A DNA stretch of 64,000 nt, from NCBI GenBank assembly GCA_947311845.1, contig CAMZMU010000063.1, positions 58,168,902-58,232,901 of the forward strand, read 5' to 3'. The position numbers and the translations under genes were made by a program. Positions within the stretch are counted from its first letter, which is position 1; every line of letters starts with the position of its first letter. Origin of the DNA: Poa pratensis. Lineage: Eukaryota; Streptophyta; Magnoliopsida; Poales; Poaceae. Of the stretch, positions 35,671 to 45,347 are shown in pieces. The notes beneath the pieces were generated by a model. It did no database searches and was not told the DNA's origin. It saw only the letters and a list, made by a program, of their open reading frames with translations.

Positions 35671-36984
35671 TTAATCATAACCATCGTGTTCATCATCATC
35701 ATCGCGACCAGATCCGTCATCGTCCACAATCTCCATTCCAAAGCACTCAACATCAGCATCCTCATCCATCCCAGCCCCTTGAAACTCCTCATCTCCATCC
35801 AGTGTACCCTCTTCATCATCATCCTCATCTAAAACCAGCTTGGACAAGCCCTTCCCACGGTACAACACGCCAGTGCGCATGACATAGTGCACCTTCTCCC
35901 TCACCGTGGCAAGGGGGTGCTGCTCCACGAGCTTTCCCCTCTCGTACCCCTCGCGAAGCACCAGCGTGGTCGTCTTGCACTTCAAGGACAGGTAGAACAC
36001 CCCAGGGTAGCGCGTAAACAGCCTGGTGAACTTGTGAGGCAGGCCAAGCTCCTCCCGGAGCAACCGGATGGCATTCCTCCGCACCATTTTGTGCACCATA
36101 AGGCTGAGCAACTCGTGCAGCAAGGCAATGTTCCTCTTCTCGTAGATGTCGCTGTCAGGGTCGATTCCTGAGGCATCATCGTAGGGGGAGATGTAAGGCA
36201 GCCGGTGGAAATCCTCCATCCAGGCCTTGACCTTCTTCATCCCGCCGTATCCACGAGGGAGCCGCATCGGGAACGCGAGGGGCGCGTTTGAGGAGGACGG
36301 CGGCCGGGACAGCGCGCGGTAGGTCGCCCCCGCGATGGCCTCGGCGTGGCGGCGCTGGAGGGAGGAGATGGCGATGTCCTCTGGGAGGCCGGAGACGGAG
36401 AGCGAGATGTGGTTGTTGCAGACCGCGAAGAGGTCGGGGTGCGCGGAGGGGAAGGCGGAGGCGAAGTCGTAGGGCAGGCCGAGGTCGAAGCGGAGCGGGA
36501 GGATGGAGGCCAGCGGGAGCGACCTGGAGCGGGTGAGGAGGAGGAGGCGCGCAAGGCGGAGGTGGGAGTCGACGGCGGAGGCGCGGGCGAGGAGTGTGTC
36601 GGAGGCGGGCGTGAGGGAGAAGGCGGGGAGGGAGGGGTAGCGCGGGTGCGGCTGCTCGGCGAAGAGGGTCGGGTGGCGGCGGAGGAAGCGGAGCACGGGG
36701 AAGGTGAGGCCGAGCGGCTTCTGGAAGCGCGCGAGGGCGCGGGCCGGCACCGGCGGCGAGGGTTGGCGGGCGAGGTAGTCCAGCAGGAGGCAGGACGCGC
36801 GGACGGAGGTGGTGCGGTCGATGAGGTGGTCCAGGCCGCGGTTCTTCACCCACTTGAGCCGCACCTTCTGCATGGCGCCGGCGGCGGTGGCTGGTGAGTG
36901 AGGCGGAGAAGTGGGCGGAGGTGGCGGCGCGCGTGAAGTGTTCGGGGAAATGCGTACGAGGCGGGCAGAGGCAGAGGTGGGCAA
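35671..36984 (-). CDS. PORR-domain organelle RNA-binding protein (WTF1/RPD1-like, 437 aa)
   Basis: Plant organelle RNA recognition (PORR) proteins bind and help splice group II introns in chloroplasts or mitochondria. This single-exon gene encodes a Pro/Ala/Ser/Arg-rich leader of about 37 residues with no acidic residue, consistent with an organelle transit peptide. The PORR domain follows, from KVRLKWVKNRGLDHLID (about 40-56) through the PVLRFLRRHPTLF block and FTRLFTRYPGVFYLSLK to about residue 360. The C-terminal ~65 residues are strongly acidic (runs of Asp/Glu), common in this family. The start at 36984 is chosen because it supplies the leader; the next Met (36873) would leave only the domain. 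The frame is intact. Which organelle and which intron are not visible from sequence. Confidence 0.92.
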   Translation of the reverse strand: MPTSASARLVRISPNTSRAPPPPPTSPPHSPATAAGAMQKVRLKWVKNRGLDHLIDRTTSVRASCLLLDYLARQPSPPVPARALARFQKPLGLTFPVLRFLRRHPTLFAEQPHPRYPSLPAFSLTPASDTLLARASAVDSHLRLARLLLLTRSRSLPLASILPLRFDLGLPYDFASAFPSAHPDLFAVCNNHISLSVSGLPEDIAISSLQRRHAEAIAGATYRALSRPPSSSNAPLAFPMRLPRGYGGMKKVKAWMEDFHRLPYISPYDDASGIDPDSDIYEKRNIALLHELLSLMVHKMVRRNAIRLLREELGLPHKFTRLFTRYPGVFYLSLKCKTTTLVLREGYERGKLVEQHPLATVREKVHYVMRTGVLYRGKGLSKLVLDEDDDEEGTLDGDEEFQGAGMDEDADVECFGMEIVDDDGSGRDDDDEHDGYD

Positions 36985-38359
36985 GGTTCTAACCTGGCCA
37001 CTAGGCCTGGTTCGGCCTGGAGAGCCTAGCTTCCCCTGCTAGGCCTGTTCTGCTCGACATAGTTGGGCCTTTGAATGGTCCAATTAGCATACTCGAGGAG
37101 TCAAGGACACCTGTGAGTAGGATGTAGTCTAAAAAAAAAAACCTGAGAGTAGGATGTTGAAGGAGATCAAGATGAGTTCAAACGAGTTTGCTTCGGTGAG
37201 ATTTACACAGGAGCGAAGATCATCAAATACTGAAGCCCATAATCTAGATCGTAGCCTCGTAGTTCAGCTTACCTGAACGCTGGTGGCCACATCTAGCAGC
37301 TTCAGTTCAAACGACAGACCCGATATGTATCCCTACTGTTATAATTGTTCAATAAAGTGACGGCTGGTTAACCTAAAAAAACCTGTGAGTAGGATGTGCC
37401 CTAAAAATAAAACTTGTGAGTAGGATGGAAGTGGATATGATAATTTTCGGCCGAAATCGTTTTTAATCCTTTTTAAAAATTCATATCGGATTTAAAAAAT
37501 CCGATTGATAAGGAAATATGATTCTGAAATGATACCCGATATGGTATAGGAATATGTATTATTCAAAATTAATTAGGACTAGATAATCCGATTATCGAAA
37601 AGTGTAAGCTAATATAGCACATTTTAGTTAGTGGCCGAATGCGCTTGCGAAACAACATCTCACTTACATAGTCATTGTATCGACTATGGAGTATAGTTGA
37701 ACAATTAATTTTGGTTTTATGGTCTGCCTATATACATATGTGTGTAACTATCCGAACTTGTTTCCGCTCCGAATCCACGGTCTTTACATATGCACATCCA
37801 AATCCGCAAGCGGTTATTATCCGCTCCGCTCTAAATCCGATGAAATAATATGGTATAGGATATGGTAACGACAAAATCTGATCCGACCCAACCTGTTTAC
37901 ATTGCAATTTGTGATATTTGTGAGCAGACTCTTCACTAAAATAAACTTGTGAGTTGACTATTGTTCTTCAAAAACATGTGAATTGACTCTCAAACTCGCT
38001 GGTCTTACAGTGAAGAGTGATTATAAATCGAGCGACCTCATATTTACTTCCTCTCGAAAATAAATATGATGTCACTCGATTGGTAATCGTGTTAAAGACT
38101 AGCTCTATTTCAACAGCAGCAACACTACAAATGCGTGACCTGAACGACCCATGAAATACTAAATCATCAAATTACCGTGACAAGTAGCGCCAAACCCAGA
38201 GGGCATCGTCGAACTGAAAACCGAATGTTGTGACAGACATTCTCACATTCCTCTTTCCACTGTAAGATTTTACACATGCCACTCTACCTCTCCAAATACC
38301 CCAAGAATTACTGCCAGGCGTAGTTCTCCTCGAGGGCAAAACCCTCGCACACTGGCAAT
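36985..38359. other. Intergenic stretch between PORR and BAHD-like genes
   Basis: Divergent promoters of the two genes should lie here. It holds the stacked poly(A) insertions at 37109-37427. AT-rich sequence with ATCCGAT/GGTATAGGAATATG motifs at 37430-37905 could be a decayed hAT-like element, but no clean ends or target duplication were found. Confidence 0.45.
37109..37427 (+). mobile_element. Three stacked poly(A) retro-insertions at one target site
   Basis: Four copies of ACCTGTGAGTAGGATG (one or two mismatches) are at 37109-37124, 37141-37156, 37381-37396 and 37412-37427. Between them are TAGTCT plus an A-run, a 224-bp fragment ending in CCT plus A-run with AATAAA about 25 bp upstream, and TGCCCT plus an A-rich run. 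Each insert therefore has an A tail and a target duplication of about 16 bp, the mark of LINE-mediated insertion with severe 5' truncation. Confidence 0.75.
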
Positions 38360-39567
38360 ATGGCGGCCGCGCCGGCGCATGTCCATGTCGAGTCCATGCA
38401 GACGGCCATCCCGACGCTCGTCGCCGTGGAGCGCGGGCGGACGTTTCCCATCGCCGTGTCCGGGACGCCGCCGATCACCGCAGCGGAGCTGCAGCGCCGG
38501 TTCCAAGCGGTGCTCTACTATCGCGCCACGGGCGACAGCGTCCATCGGCCGGAGGACGAGGCGAGGGCGCGGCTCGAGCAGGCTGCGTGGGTGCAGGAGG
38601 CGCTCAGCGCGGCGCTGTCCGAGGACCCGAAGATGGCCGGGCGGCTGCGGCGGCGCTCCGGGGATGACGGGCCGTGGCAGGTGAAGCTAAGCGACGCCGG
38701 CGTGCGGCTGCTCACGGCGTCGGTGGACACGTCCATGGATGCGTTCCTGGAGGCCAAGGACCGGGAGTGCGGCGAGGCCGCGCTGACGCTGTGGACCAAC
38801 GTCGACGCGCAGGACCCCGAAATGTGTTCCCCTTTCTTCATGCAGGTAAATATACATATGTAATTCTCTTTCGTGCATTCTTGAACTAAAAACTCGCCCA
38901 AATTCCGTGATTTATTTTGCATATTTGCGTGCAGCTGACGTGGTTTCAGGACGGCGGCTACGCCATCGGCGCGTGCTGCAGCCTGCTCCACGCCGACCCG
39001 CTGTCTCTGATCAACTTCCTCAAGTCCTGGGCTAGAGCGCACGGGGAAGTCCAGGAGCAGAGCAAGCTCGTCCTCAACCAGACGATCCTCTACACGCGCT
39101 ACTTCCGGAACCCTTGCGCCGCCACCAAGCGCATCAGGTCCGTTCCCCTCGTCTCCGCGGCAGACGGCGCCGCCGCGACGACGACCGTGCTCATCAGGAT
39201 CGTCGGTGATGATGCACCGCCCGACCGCCGCGCGCTCGCAGAGGCATGCGTCGCCCAGGCCAGCGAGAAGCTGGGGGTCGAGAAGCCGGCGCGGTTCACG
39301 GTTCTCGCCGGCGACGGCTTGGGCGGGCTGAACGTCGTGCGCGCGTGCAAAGCGGGATGCGACGGGAAGACGACGAGGCAGCCTCCGGGCCACGCGCTTC
39401 GTGACGCGTGCTGGCACGAGGCAGGTCTCGAGGAGGTCGTGCTCGACGGGTGCAAGCCTGTGCACGTCTCGTGCAGCATCGTCTCGCCGTGTACCGACGA
39501 GGGGCTTGTCGTTGTGATGCAGTCAGGGGATGCCGAGCTCTTGATCAGTGCAACTGTTCCGAGCTAG
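38360..39567 (+). CDS. BAHD/HXXXD-type acyltransferase-like protein, catalytic His missing (372 aa, two exons)
   Basis: The fold is that of plant BAHD acyltransferases, which move acyl groups from CoA to alcohols or amines. Exons are 38360-38845 and 38935-39567 with a GT-AG intron of 89 bp in phase 0. The stretch WFQDGGYAIGACCSLLHADP followed by SLINFLKSWA aligns with the family's active-site block. The normal HXXXD reads LLHAD: the Asp remains but the catalytic His position is Leu, with a His two residues later. No DFGWG motif is visible near the C-terminus. Length is below the usual 430-460 residues. It is likely a non-catalytic family member (compare CER2-like proteins, which act without acyl transfer). 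Frame and splice sites are intact, so the gene appears maintained. No cluster partners lie nearby. Confidence 0.82.
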
Positions 39568-41151
39568 CAAGCATAGTTATGCTGTGATGTTAATGAACTA
39601 CTGTAGGTATATGTGATCTACAGGTGCTCGATATGTCTTTTTCGAGAAAGCACTACAAATTCATCCGCGGACAAGAGTTTTGCCTGAGTGTTTTCGAAAG
39701 CACTCTGCAAAAATTGGGTACCTGATAAATAGAAAGTTTGCCGAGTGTTACACAGATAATACTAGGCAAATAAGAAACTATGCACGACCTCTCCTACGCG
39801 GTGTCAAGTCATGTTTGTTGATGTTCAATCGAAAGTGGTGCGACAGTGGCTGGAAGCATGCTGGTATGAGACGTTATTGGCTTCCAGTTTCACCTCTAGC
39901 GGCATGCCAAATGATGTGTCGTTGGCTGGATAGGTGACGCTGGTAAAATCATCTACACCGAGTTTGGCACACTTCGGCAGAAATATTTTTTTCAATGTTG
40001 ACGTGCGCTTTTGTCATGCCCTTGCTGAATGTGGTCGATCGAGTCTCGTCATGCTGAAGCTTTTGACTAATGACTAAGACTGCATTTAAGGGCAAGAGAA
40101 AACAATGACGAAAGAGAGAAACTTGGTCAGTGGATCCATGAAGGATTAGAGAGGTGGGGTGATAAAAACCCATAATTGGATGGCCGAGATCCAGTGTGAG
40201 GAGACGATCATACGACCTACATGAACTAACTTTTGGGGAGACTCGTTGAGGTCTCATCAATTACACTTTTAGATGGAGGACTATCTCAGTTATCAATCTA
40301 GTATTTATTTGTATTTCAGTTGGACTTGTTTCATATTTTAGTTTACTATTATATAAAATTGACTGACTGATCATGACTAGTTGGACTTTCGTTGACCTTA
40401 ATAAATTGTCATATGTACACACCAATGACTATACAAATCCCGGTAGGATTGGATTTTCCGAAAGAAGTTTTGCGGCTACGGCTGTACTTTTTTTAGGGAT
40501 AACATATGTATTATATTAACAGATAAAAATGATAATCCAGACCTACGACATTTATCCCCACAACTACAAAAAAAACATAAAGAGAAAACTTAAAAACACA
40601 TTCAACTCCCCTAGCAAGGACTTTTGTATGTGAAACCGCCACCGGAGGAGAGGACATCATAGTTTGTGCTTTGTCGAATATTTTATTCGATTAAGGCATA
40701 CTTCAAACCATGCCCCTTTCATTTCGTATATGAACGTAGAATGCAAAAAAAAAAAAACACCGTGCGCAGCCGGTATCGCGCTTGCGTACAACACCAAATG
40801 TTGTCTTGTCACATTTTTGTTTCTGTTCAAAGATAAGACCAATTTTTAGACTGGGTTTTGTTTCTCTTAAATATACATATAAGAAATAAATGCAAATTAG
40901 TAAACCCTAGAAACAAGACAAAAAAACGAAAAGGATAAAACAAACCAAACCAGCCTCCACGGAAAACCGGACGGAAAACATGCCTGCCACTCGCGCAATA
41001 TGTTTCCGGCCTTTAATTAGCTAGCCTGATGCACGACGTTGCGGATGCCCTTCTCCACTCCTCCTTCCTCCACCAGCCATCGCCTCTGCTGTTCGATCTG
41101 AACATCGCTGTTAGCCAAATCTGTACTCACCTGTTGAAAGCGGCGTGCAGC
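39568..41151. other. Intergenic stretch with possible CACTA-like motifs
   Basis: The interval 39680-39980 contains GTTTGCCGAGTGTTACAC and ACCGAGTTTGGCACACTTCGG, resembling the TTTGCCGAGTG motifs in subterminal regions of grass DNA transposons. No terminal repeats or target duplication could be matched. No gene was recognised in the remainder. Confidence 0.4.
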
Positions 41152-42609
41152 ATGGAGCGCCCTACAGGCCTGACTGCGTGCAGCACCAAGCGCCCTTCGG
41201 CTCAGAGGACTGCGTGCAGCAACAAGCGCCCTAGAGTCATGGCCTCCGCGGCCATGCCGGACGAAGCGTCAAGCTGGGCGTCTCTTCAGGAAGATTTAGT
41301 TCGCCTGATCGGGTGGAGGGTGCTAGCGAGCGACATTAGGGACTGCGTCTGCTTCCGAGCAGTTTGCCTCCCTGGCGCTCTAGCTCAGTCTGCCCACGCG
41401 GCCGCGGCGTGGTCGACCCGCGCTTTCACCCGCGCCGGTGGATGATGCTTCCGGAGGGCAACGGCCTCCACCCTGGTCACGGCAAGCTACGTGGTTACAT
41501 CCGCTTCTTCAACCTCTCCACTGGCGTCATCGTCCGGGTCCTGCTCCCGCTTTTTAGGGCCCATTGCATCCTCGACTCAGTCGATAGTCTCCTCCTCCTA
41601 CAACGAGATGAGGACACTGCCATCCGCCTCCTCCACCCTTTCACCGGTGACATCGCAGAGCTCCCGCCACTGGCAACCCTCATGCGTCTTCCTAAAGCCA
41701 CCTTGAATGTGAGAAAGACTTGGTATGATTTCAGAAAAATCTGTGGCAGACCATCAAAAAAAAAAATCTGTGGCACCTCCTTCAGGGTTACTGCAGATGG
41801 AGTCATCACTGTCATGATTGTATTTTATAAGCTAGCGATGTTAGCCTTTGCTACCTCCGGGGACCATCAATGGAATGTCCCAACCTGGAGGCTCGCACCA
41901 TCTACGAGGCCAGTATCTTTCTGAGGAAAGATATACATGGTAGATGCTCCCAACCTTTACGGTGCTCTTGGTGATACTCAGATTTTCCACATAGACCCGC
42001 CTCAGTATGAGGGGTGCCTTCAGCTTCGTCTCCTGCTCCTACGAAGAAGTTCGTTGCCACATGTCCGGTCAGACAAATGTGTGCCCCTCGCTACCTGGCA
42101 GAATGTAATTCAAAGATCCTGGTGATTGGGTATCGTGACGGCTTTTTCCACCACCCTTTAGTTTACAGACTATCTGACCTTATCCTAGACAGGTTTGTAC
42201 CGGTAACCAGTAACGGAGACAATGTTCTGTTCATTGGTGATAGGATATCGAGTGTCAGCCCTAGTGTTGTTAACATTGTGGGTGACTCTATCGTAGCTAT
42301 TCATCCTAGGGAAAAGTATTTGGTGCAATGCCAACTCAGTAGTTGCACATGGTCACAGGCAGCGGATGGACATATTGCAATCTATGGTGCTGTATCGAGG
42401 CCTTATTGCTTCATTTACCATATCTACACGAGTTGCCATCGTGCTTCTTGGTGAGCTATCTCTAATTTTGGTGTTCCTTAATCAGAGCCTTTGGTGTTTC
42501 TTAGTGAGCTAATTGTTTTACTACATATACCTACAGGAATAAAGGAGCAATTCATTATCAATATAAGGGTAAACTCGTGTGGAAGGTGAAGAAAAAATGG
42601 CGTGAGGGG
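41152..42609 (+). pseudogene. F-box/DUF295 (KIB-type) gene, disrupted
   Basis: F-box proteins of this grass-expanded family recruit targets to SCF ubiquitin ligases; the C-terminal half is a beta-propeller-like DUF295 region. ATG 41152 opens a frame with WASLQEDLVRLIGWRVL and the F-box core to about 41365. One base is then missing and the next frame carries RRWMMLPEGNGLHPGHGKL and FNLSTG through about 41920. A TGA at about 41922 interrupts it, just before GKIYMVDAPNLYG. A second single-base loss near 42010 moves the DUF295 end (GDNVLFIGDRISSVSPS, SIVAIHPREK) to the third frame, ending at 42454. A short possible second exon lies at about 42537-42609. An in-frame 27-bp poly(A) insertion is at about 41749. 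Not functional as written. Confidence 0.85.
41749..41775 (+). mobile_element. Minute poly(A) insertion inside the F-box frame
   Basis: AAAAATCTGTGGCA occurs at 41735-41748 and again at 41762-41775, separated by GACCATC and an A-run. The layout is target duplication, 7 bp, A tail, target duplication. The net gain is 27 bp, so nine codons are added without a frame change. Confidence 0.65.
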
Positions 42610-43467
42610 GTAAGTCTGATCTGTGATACCTTGATTATGTTCTAGACTTCTAGTGCATATGCATTTCTGGCTCTTTCTACTTCTTCTCATGATCCACCAC
42701 CTGCCTTAATATGGATACCTCGCTCCCTAAATAAAATATTAGACTGGTATGGAAGTGAAGCCAGCCACGATATGTATGATGGCTTAGCTTGACATTTCAT
42801 TATCACCATTTTTGTATCTTCGCATTTTTTTTTGACAAATGTTGAAAAGCTTATCTTTTGGTTATCATTAACAACCGTTATATCGTGAACTGATGCTATG
42901 CGATATCCCTTTTTGATAAACTCATGCCATCAACTTTGATCCGGCAGCTTCAGACCTATTTTAATAAAGAAACAATACAGAGTTAATATTTTATCATCTT
43001 CACATATTTTCTCATTTTGTACCTTCCACGGAAAACGTTTTCGAGTTTGAATTTGTGCTCACTTGATTACAGATGTTGTACCAAAATACTTAGTATTTCC
43101 ACCAAAGCAAATTAAATGTCTTGTTCAGTGTCACATCCAAGTAAAAATCTTTTGGGGCAGATGAAGGAGCTCATCAGTTCTCTCTCTCCATAGTTCCTTT
43201 TGCATGTTTTTTCTTCATTTGTGTTTCATCAGATTATTTAATCTTTTTTATGTGTTGTCATTTTTGCTAGGCATAAATAATCTGGACAGTGGAGTTGATG
43301 GCTGGATTTACTCTGCATCTGTATTACCACCGAAAGGAGACAAATCTTATTTGGGGACATTTTATCATTGCGTTATCCCGTGTCTTTTTCATTCTGCTGT
43401 ATTATTTCACCTTTATTGCTAAATATGTACCTTGTTGTTGTACATTTCGTCAGCTCAAAATTAGCAT
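42610..43467. other. Gene-free stretch
   Basis: AT-rich DNA downstream of the F-box remnant. No recognisable coding sequence or element ends. Confidence 0.4.
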
Positions 43468-43980
43468 TTTTTTCGAGGAAGGCGAGGGGGGGGATTGCTC
43501 CCCACCGGTTAAATATATAACTCGAAAGAGGGCTTGGCTACCCTTACAAATGTGGTTCTAAGAAAAAACATGGGGGGAGAGACAAATTAGGGTTTACACA
43601 CTGTTGTTTACAAGGAACACACGTAGGCGCTCAAGAGGGGACGATCAGCAGCGCAGAAACGTCCGGACCAAAGCAGAATGTCGTCAGCTGCACGATGGAT
43701 GATTTCGGTCGATGAGAGAATCTTGGCGTTGAAGACGAGGTCGTTCTTGCCTTCCAAATTTGCCAAAAGAATAGCAGCGAGCCTGACATGCCAAATGTTT
43801 AGAAGTCGTGGTAGGGGCGGCAGCAGACCAGAGAGTTGCCGGCCGCAGGGGCTGCACCTGGAGCTTGCGCCACACGGTCGGGCGACACGCAAAGAGGAGG
43901 TGATACACTGTCTCATCTTCCCCGCAGGTCTGGCACGAAGCCGAAGGTACGCAGTTTTTGTGAGACAGGTAGCATGTTCA
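43468..43980 (-). mobile_element. 5'-truncated LINE 3' fragment (antisense)
   Basis: Read on the minus strand, two overlapping frames match the C-terminal end of LINE ORF2: CQTC..ETVYHLLFACRPTVW-type zinc-binding sequence, then KNDLVFNAKILSSTEIIHRA and DDILLWSGRF. The stop is at about 43608. A 3'UTR with a GGGG-AGCAAT-CCCC hairpin (43490-43503) follows, then CTTCCTCG and an A tail (T-run at 43468-43473 on the plus strand). The frame changes once within the fragment. It is a different copy from the LINE at 10986. Confidence 0.82.
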
Positions 43981-45342
43981 AACAGCTACACAATATAGTT
44001 GTCATTGTCTTGACCATGGAGTATAAAATGATGACGTTGATGGATAGTGAGACTATTGGAAATCGTTATTGCGACATTACATTAAATGGTATGTTTGCAA
44101 CTCATTACCCACAATCTCTGCAAAAGGATATCCCATACACAATGATCCCATACACAATGCAATATTAGGTGCAGTGCATCAGGGAAAAGAATTACATGGG
44201 GCCTCTTCGCTTTTCAGGCTCAAGTACCTCAGCATCTCCACATCACATTACCCTTCGTGGTTTTCCATGAAGCAGTGGTGTGGCACTGTTGTCCCGCCTT
44301 CACATTTGGGATGCATGGGATTATAAATGGCTGCAAACAAGGTGCTCCTACTCTATCAGGACTACATAGAGGATTTGAGGTTTCTTTCTCATTACTTCTC
44401 TTCCATGTTTTTGTGCTATATGGGGGAAATTATCGATCAATTGCTTGCCACCAAGTACTTGTATAGGTTCCCCATCTGTTTATTCATACTTCAGCCCCGT
44501 TGGATAGGGTTGGGAATTACTTGTACAAGACAAATAAGTTAAAGTGATATGGGAGAACAAGTTTTGTGACTAATAGATAAACAGAACCATTTGTAGTAGG
44601 TATAAATTAGCAATGTAATACCTATAGAAAAAACACCTCGTATATTTTATGTATTCTAGAAGTTTCTATTTACATGATGATTTTATATCTTCTCTTTAGT
44701 TACAATTAAAATAGACAATCATGCATTCAAGAAATCTCCGAAAAATTTAGAGGTCAGGATCATGAGAAAACTAAAATACACATGGAGACTTACATATATT
44801 TGTGGTTCACCTAAATAACATGACTTAATTTGTGAAGACATACAATTTTTTATTTTTTATGCTTCAAGTTTAGTGCAATATAAAATGTCGAAGGTAAAAT
44901 TACCTAATACAAATGATATTATCTTCATACATAGTTGTACTATCACGTGTTATTTTCTAACTATAAAGAATATAACGGTTGGATCATATGGAATGGGCGT
45001 TGTGAGTGAAAAGGTCAAAATGTTTAGTATAAATGAATGCTTCTTGTCTATTTTACGTCGTCCTAGGGCCCACTAATTTAAATGAAGAACCTCGCAGATG
45101 ATCCATCGATGAGGAATGAGGACGTGTGAGGTCGTTGTAGAGACCCACCAACTTCGGGTCTTCATGGTACGGCACAACCAATTCCTAAAGTAAATAATGA
45201 TTAGTGCAGATGCAAAATCCAAGGCTATGAATTAAACTTTGTCTAGATCAGGAAAATGCTACTTAACAAGCAATCATATTAGTATATTTTAGTGCACAAA
45301 TTTGTAAGGATATCCTATCAAACGATAGATACATTCAGGTCC
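43981..45342. other. Gene-free stretch left of the LARD
   Basis: AT-rich. Short frames at 44220-44540 have no recognisable domain. It is bounded on the right by the LARD target site AGTGC. Confidence 0.45.
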
Positions 45343-45347
45343 AGTGC

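Noticed and set aside
37430..37905. Possible hAT-like or other DNA element
   Set aside because: Repeated ATCCGAT and GGTATAGGAATATG phrases are suggestive, but ends and an 8-bp duplication could not be matched.
38518..39465. 315-codon antisense frame over the BAHD-like gene
   Set aside because: Shadow of the GC-rich coding strand; it also crosses the intron.
39680..39980. CACTA-like TTTGCCGAGTG motifs
   Set aside because: Motif resemblance only; no CACTA termini or 3-bp target duplication found.
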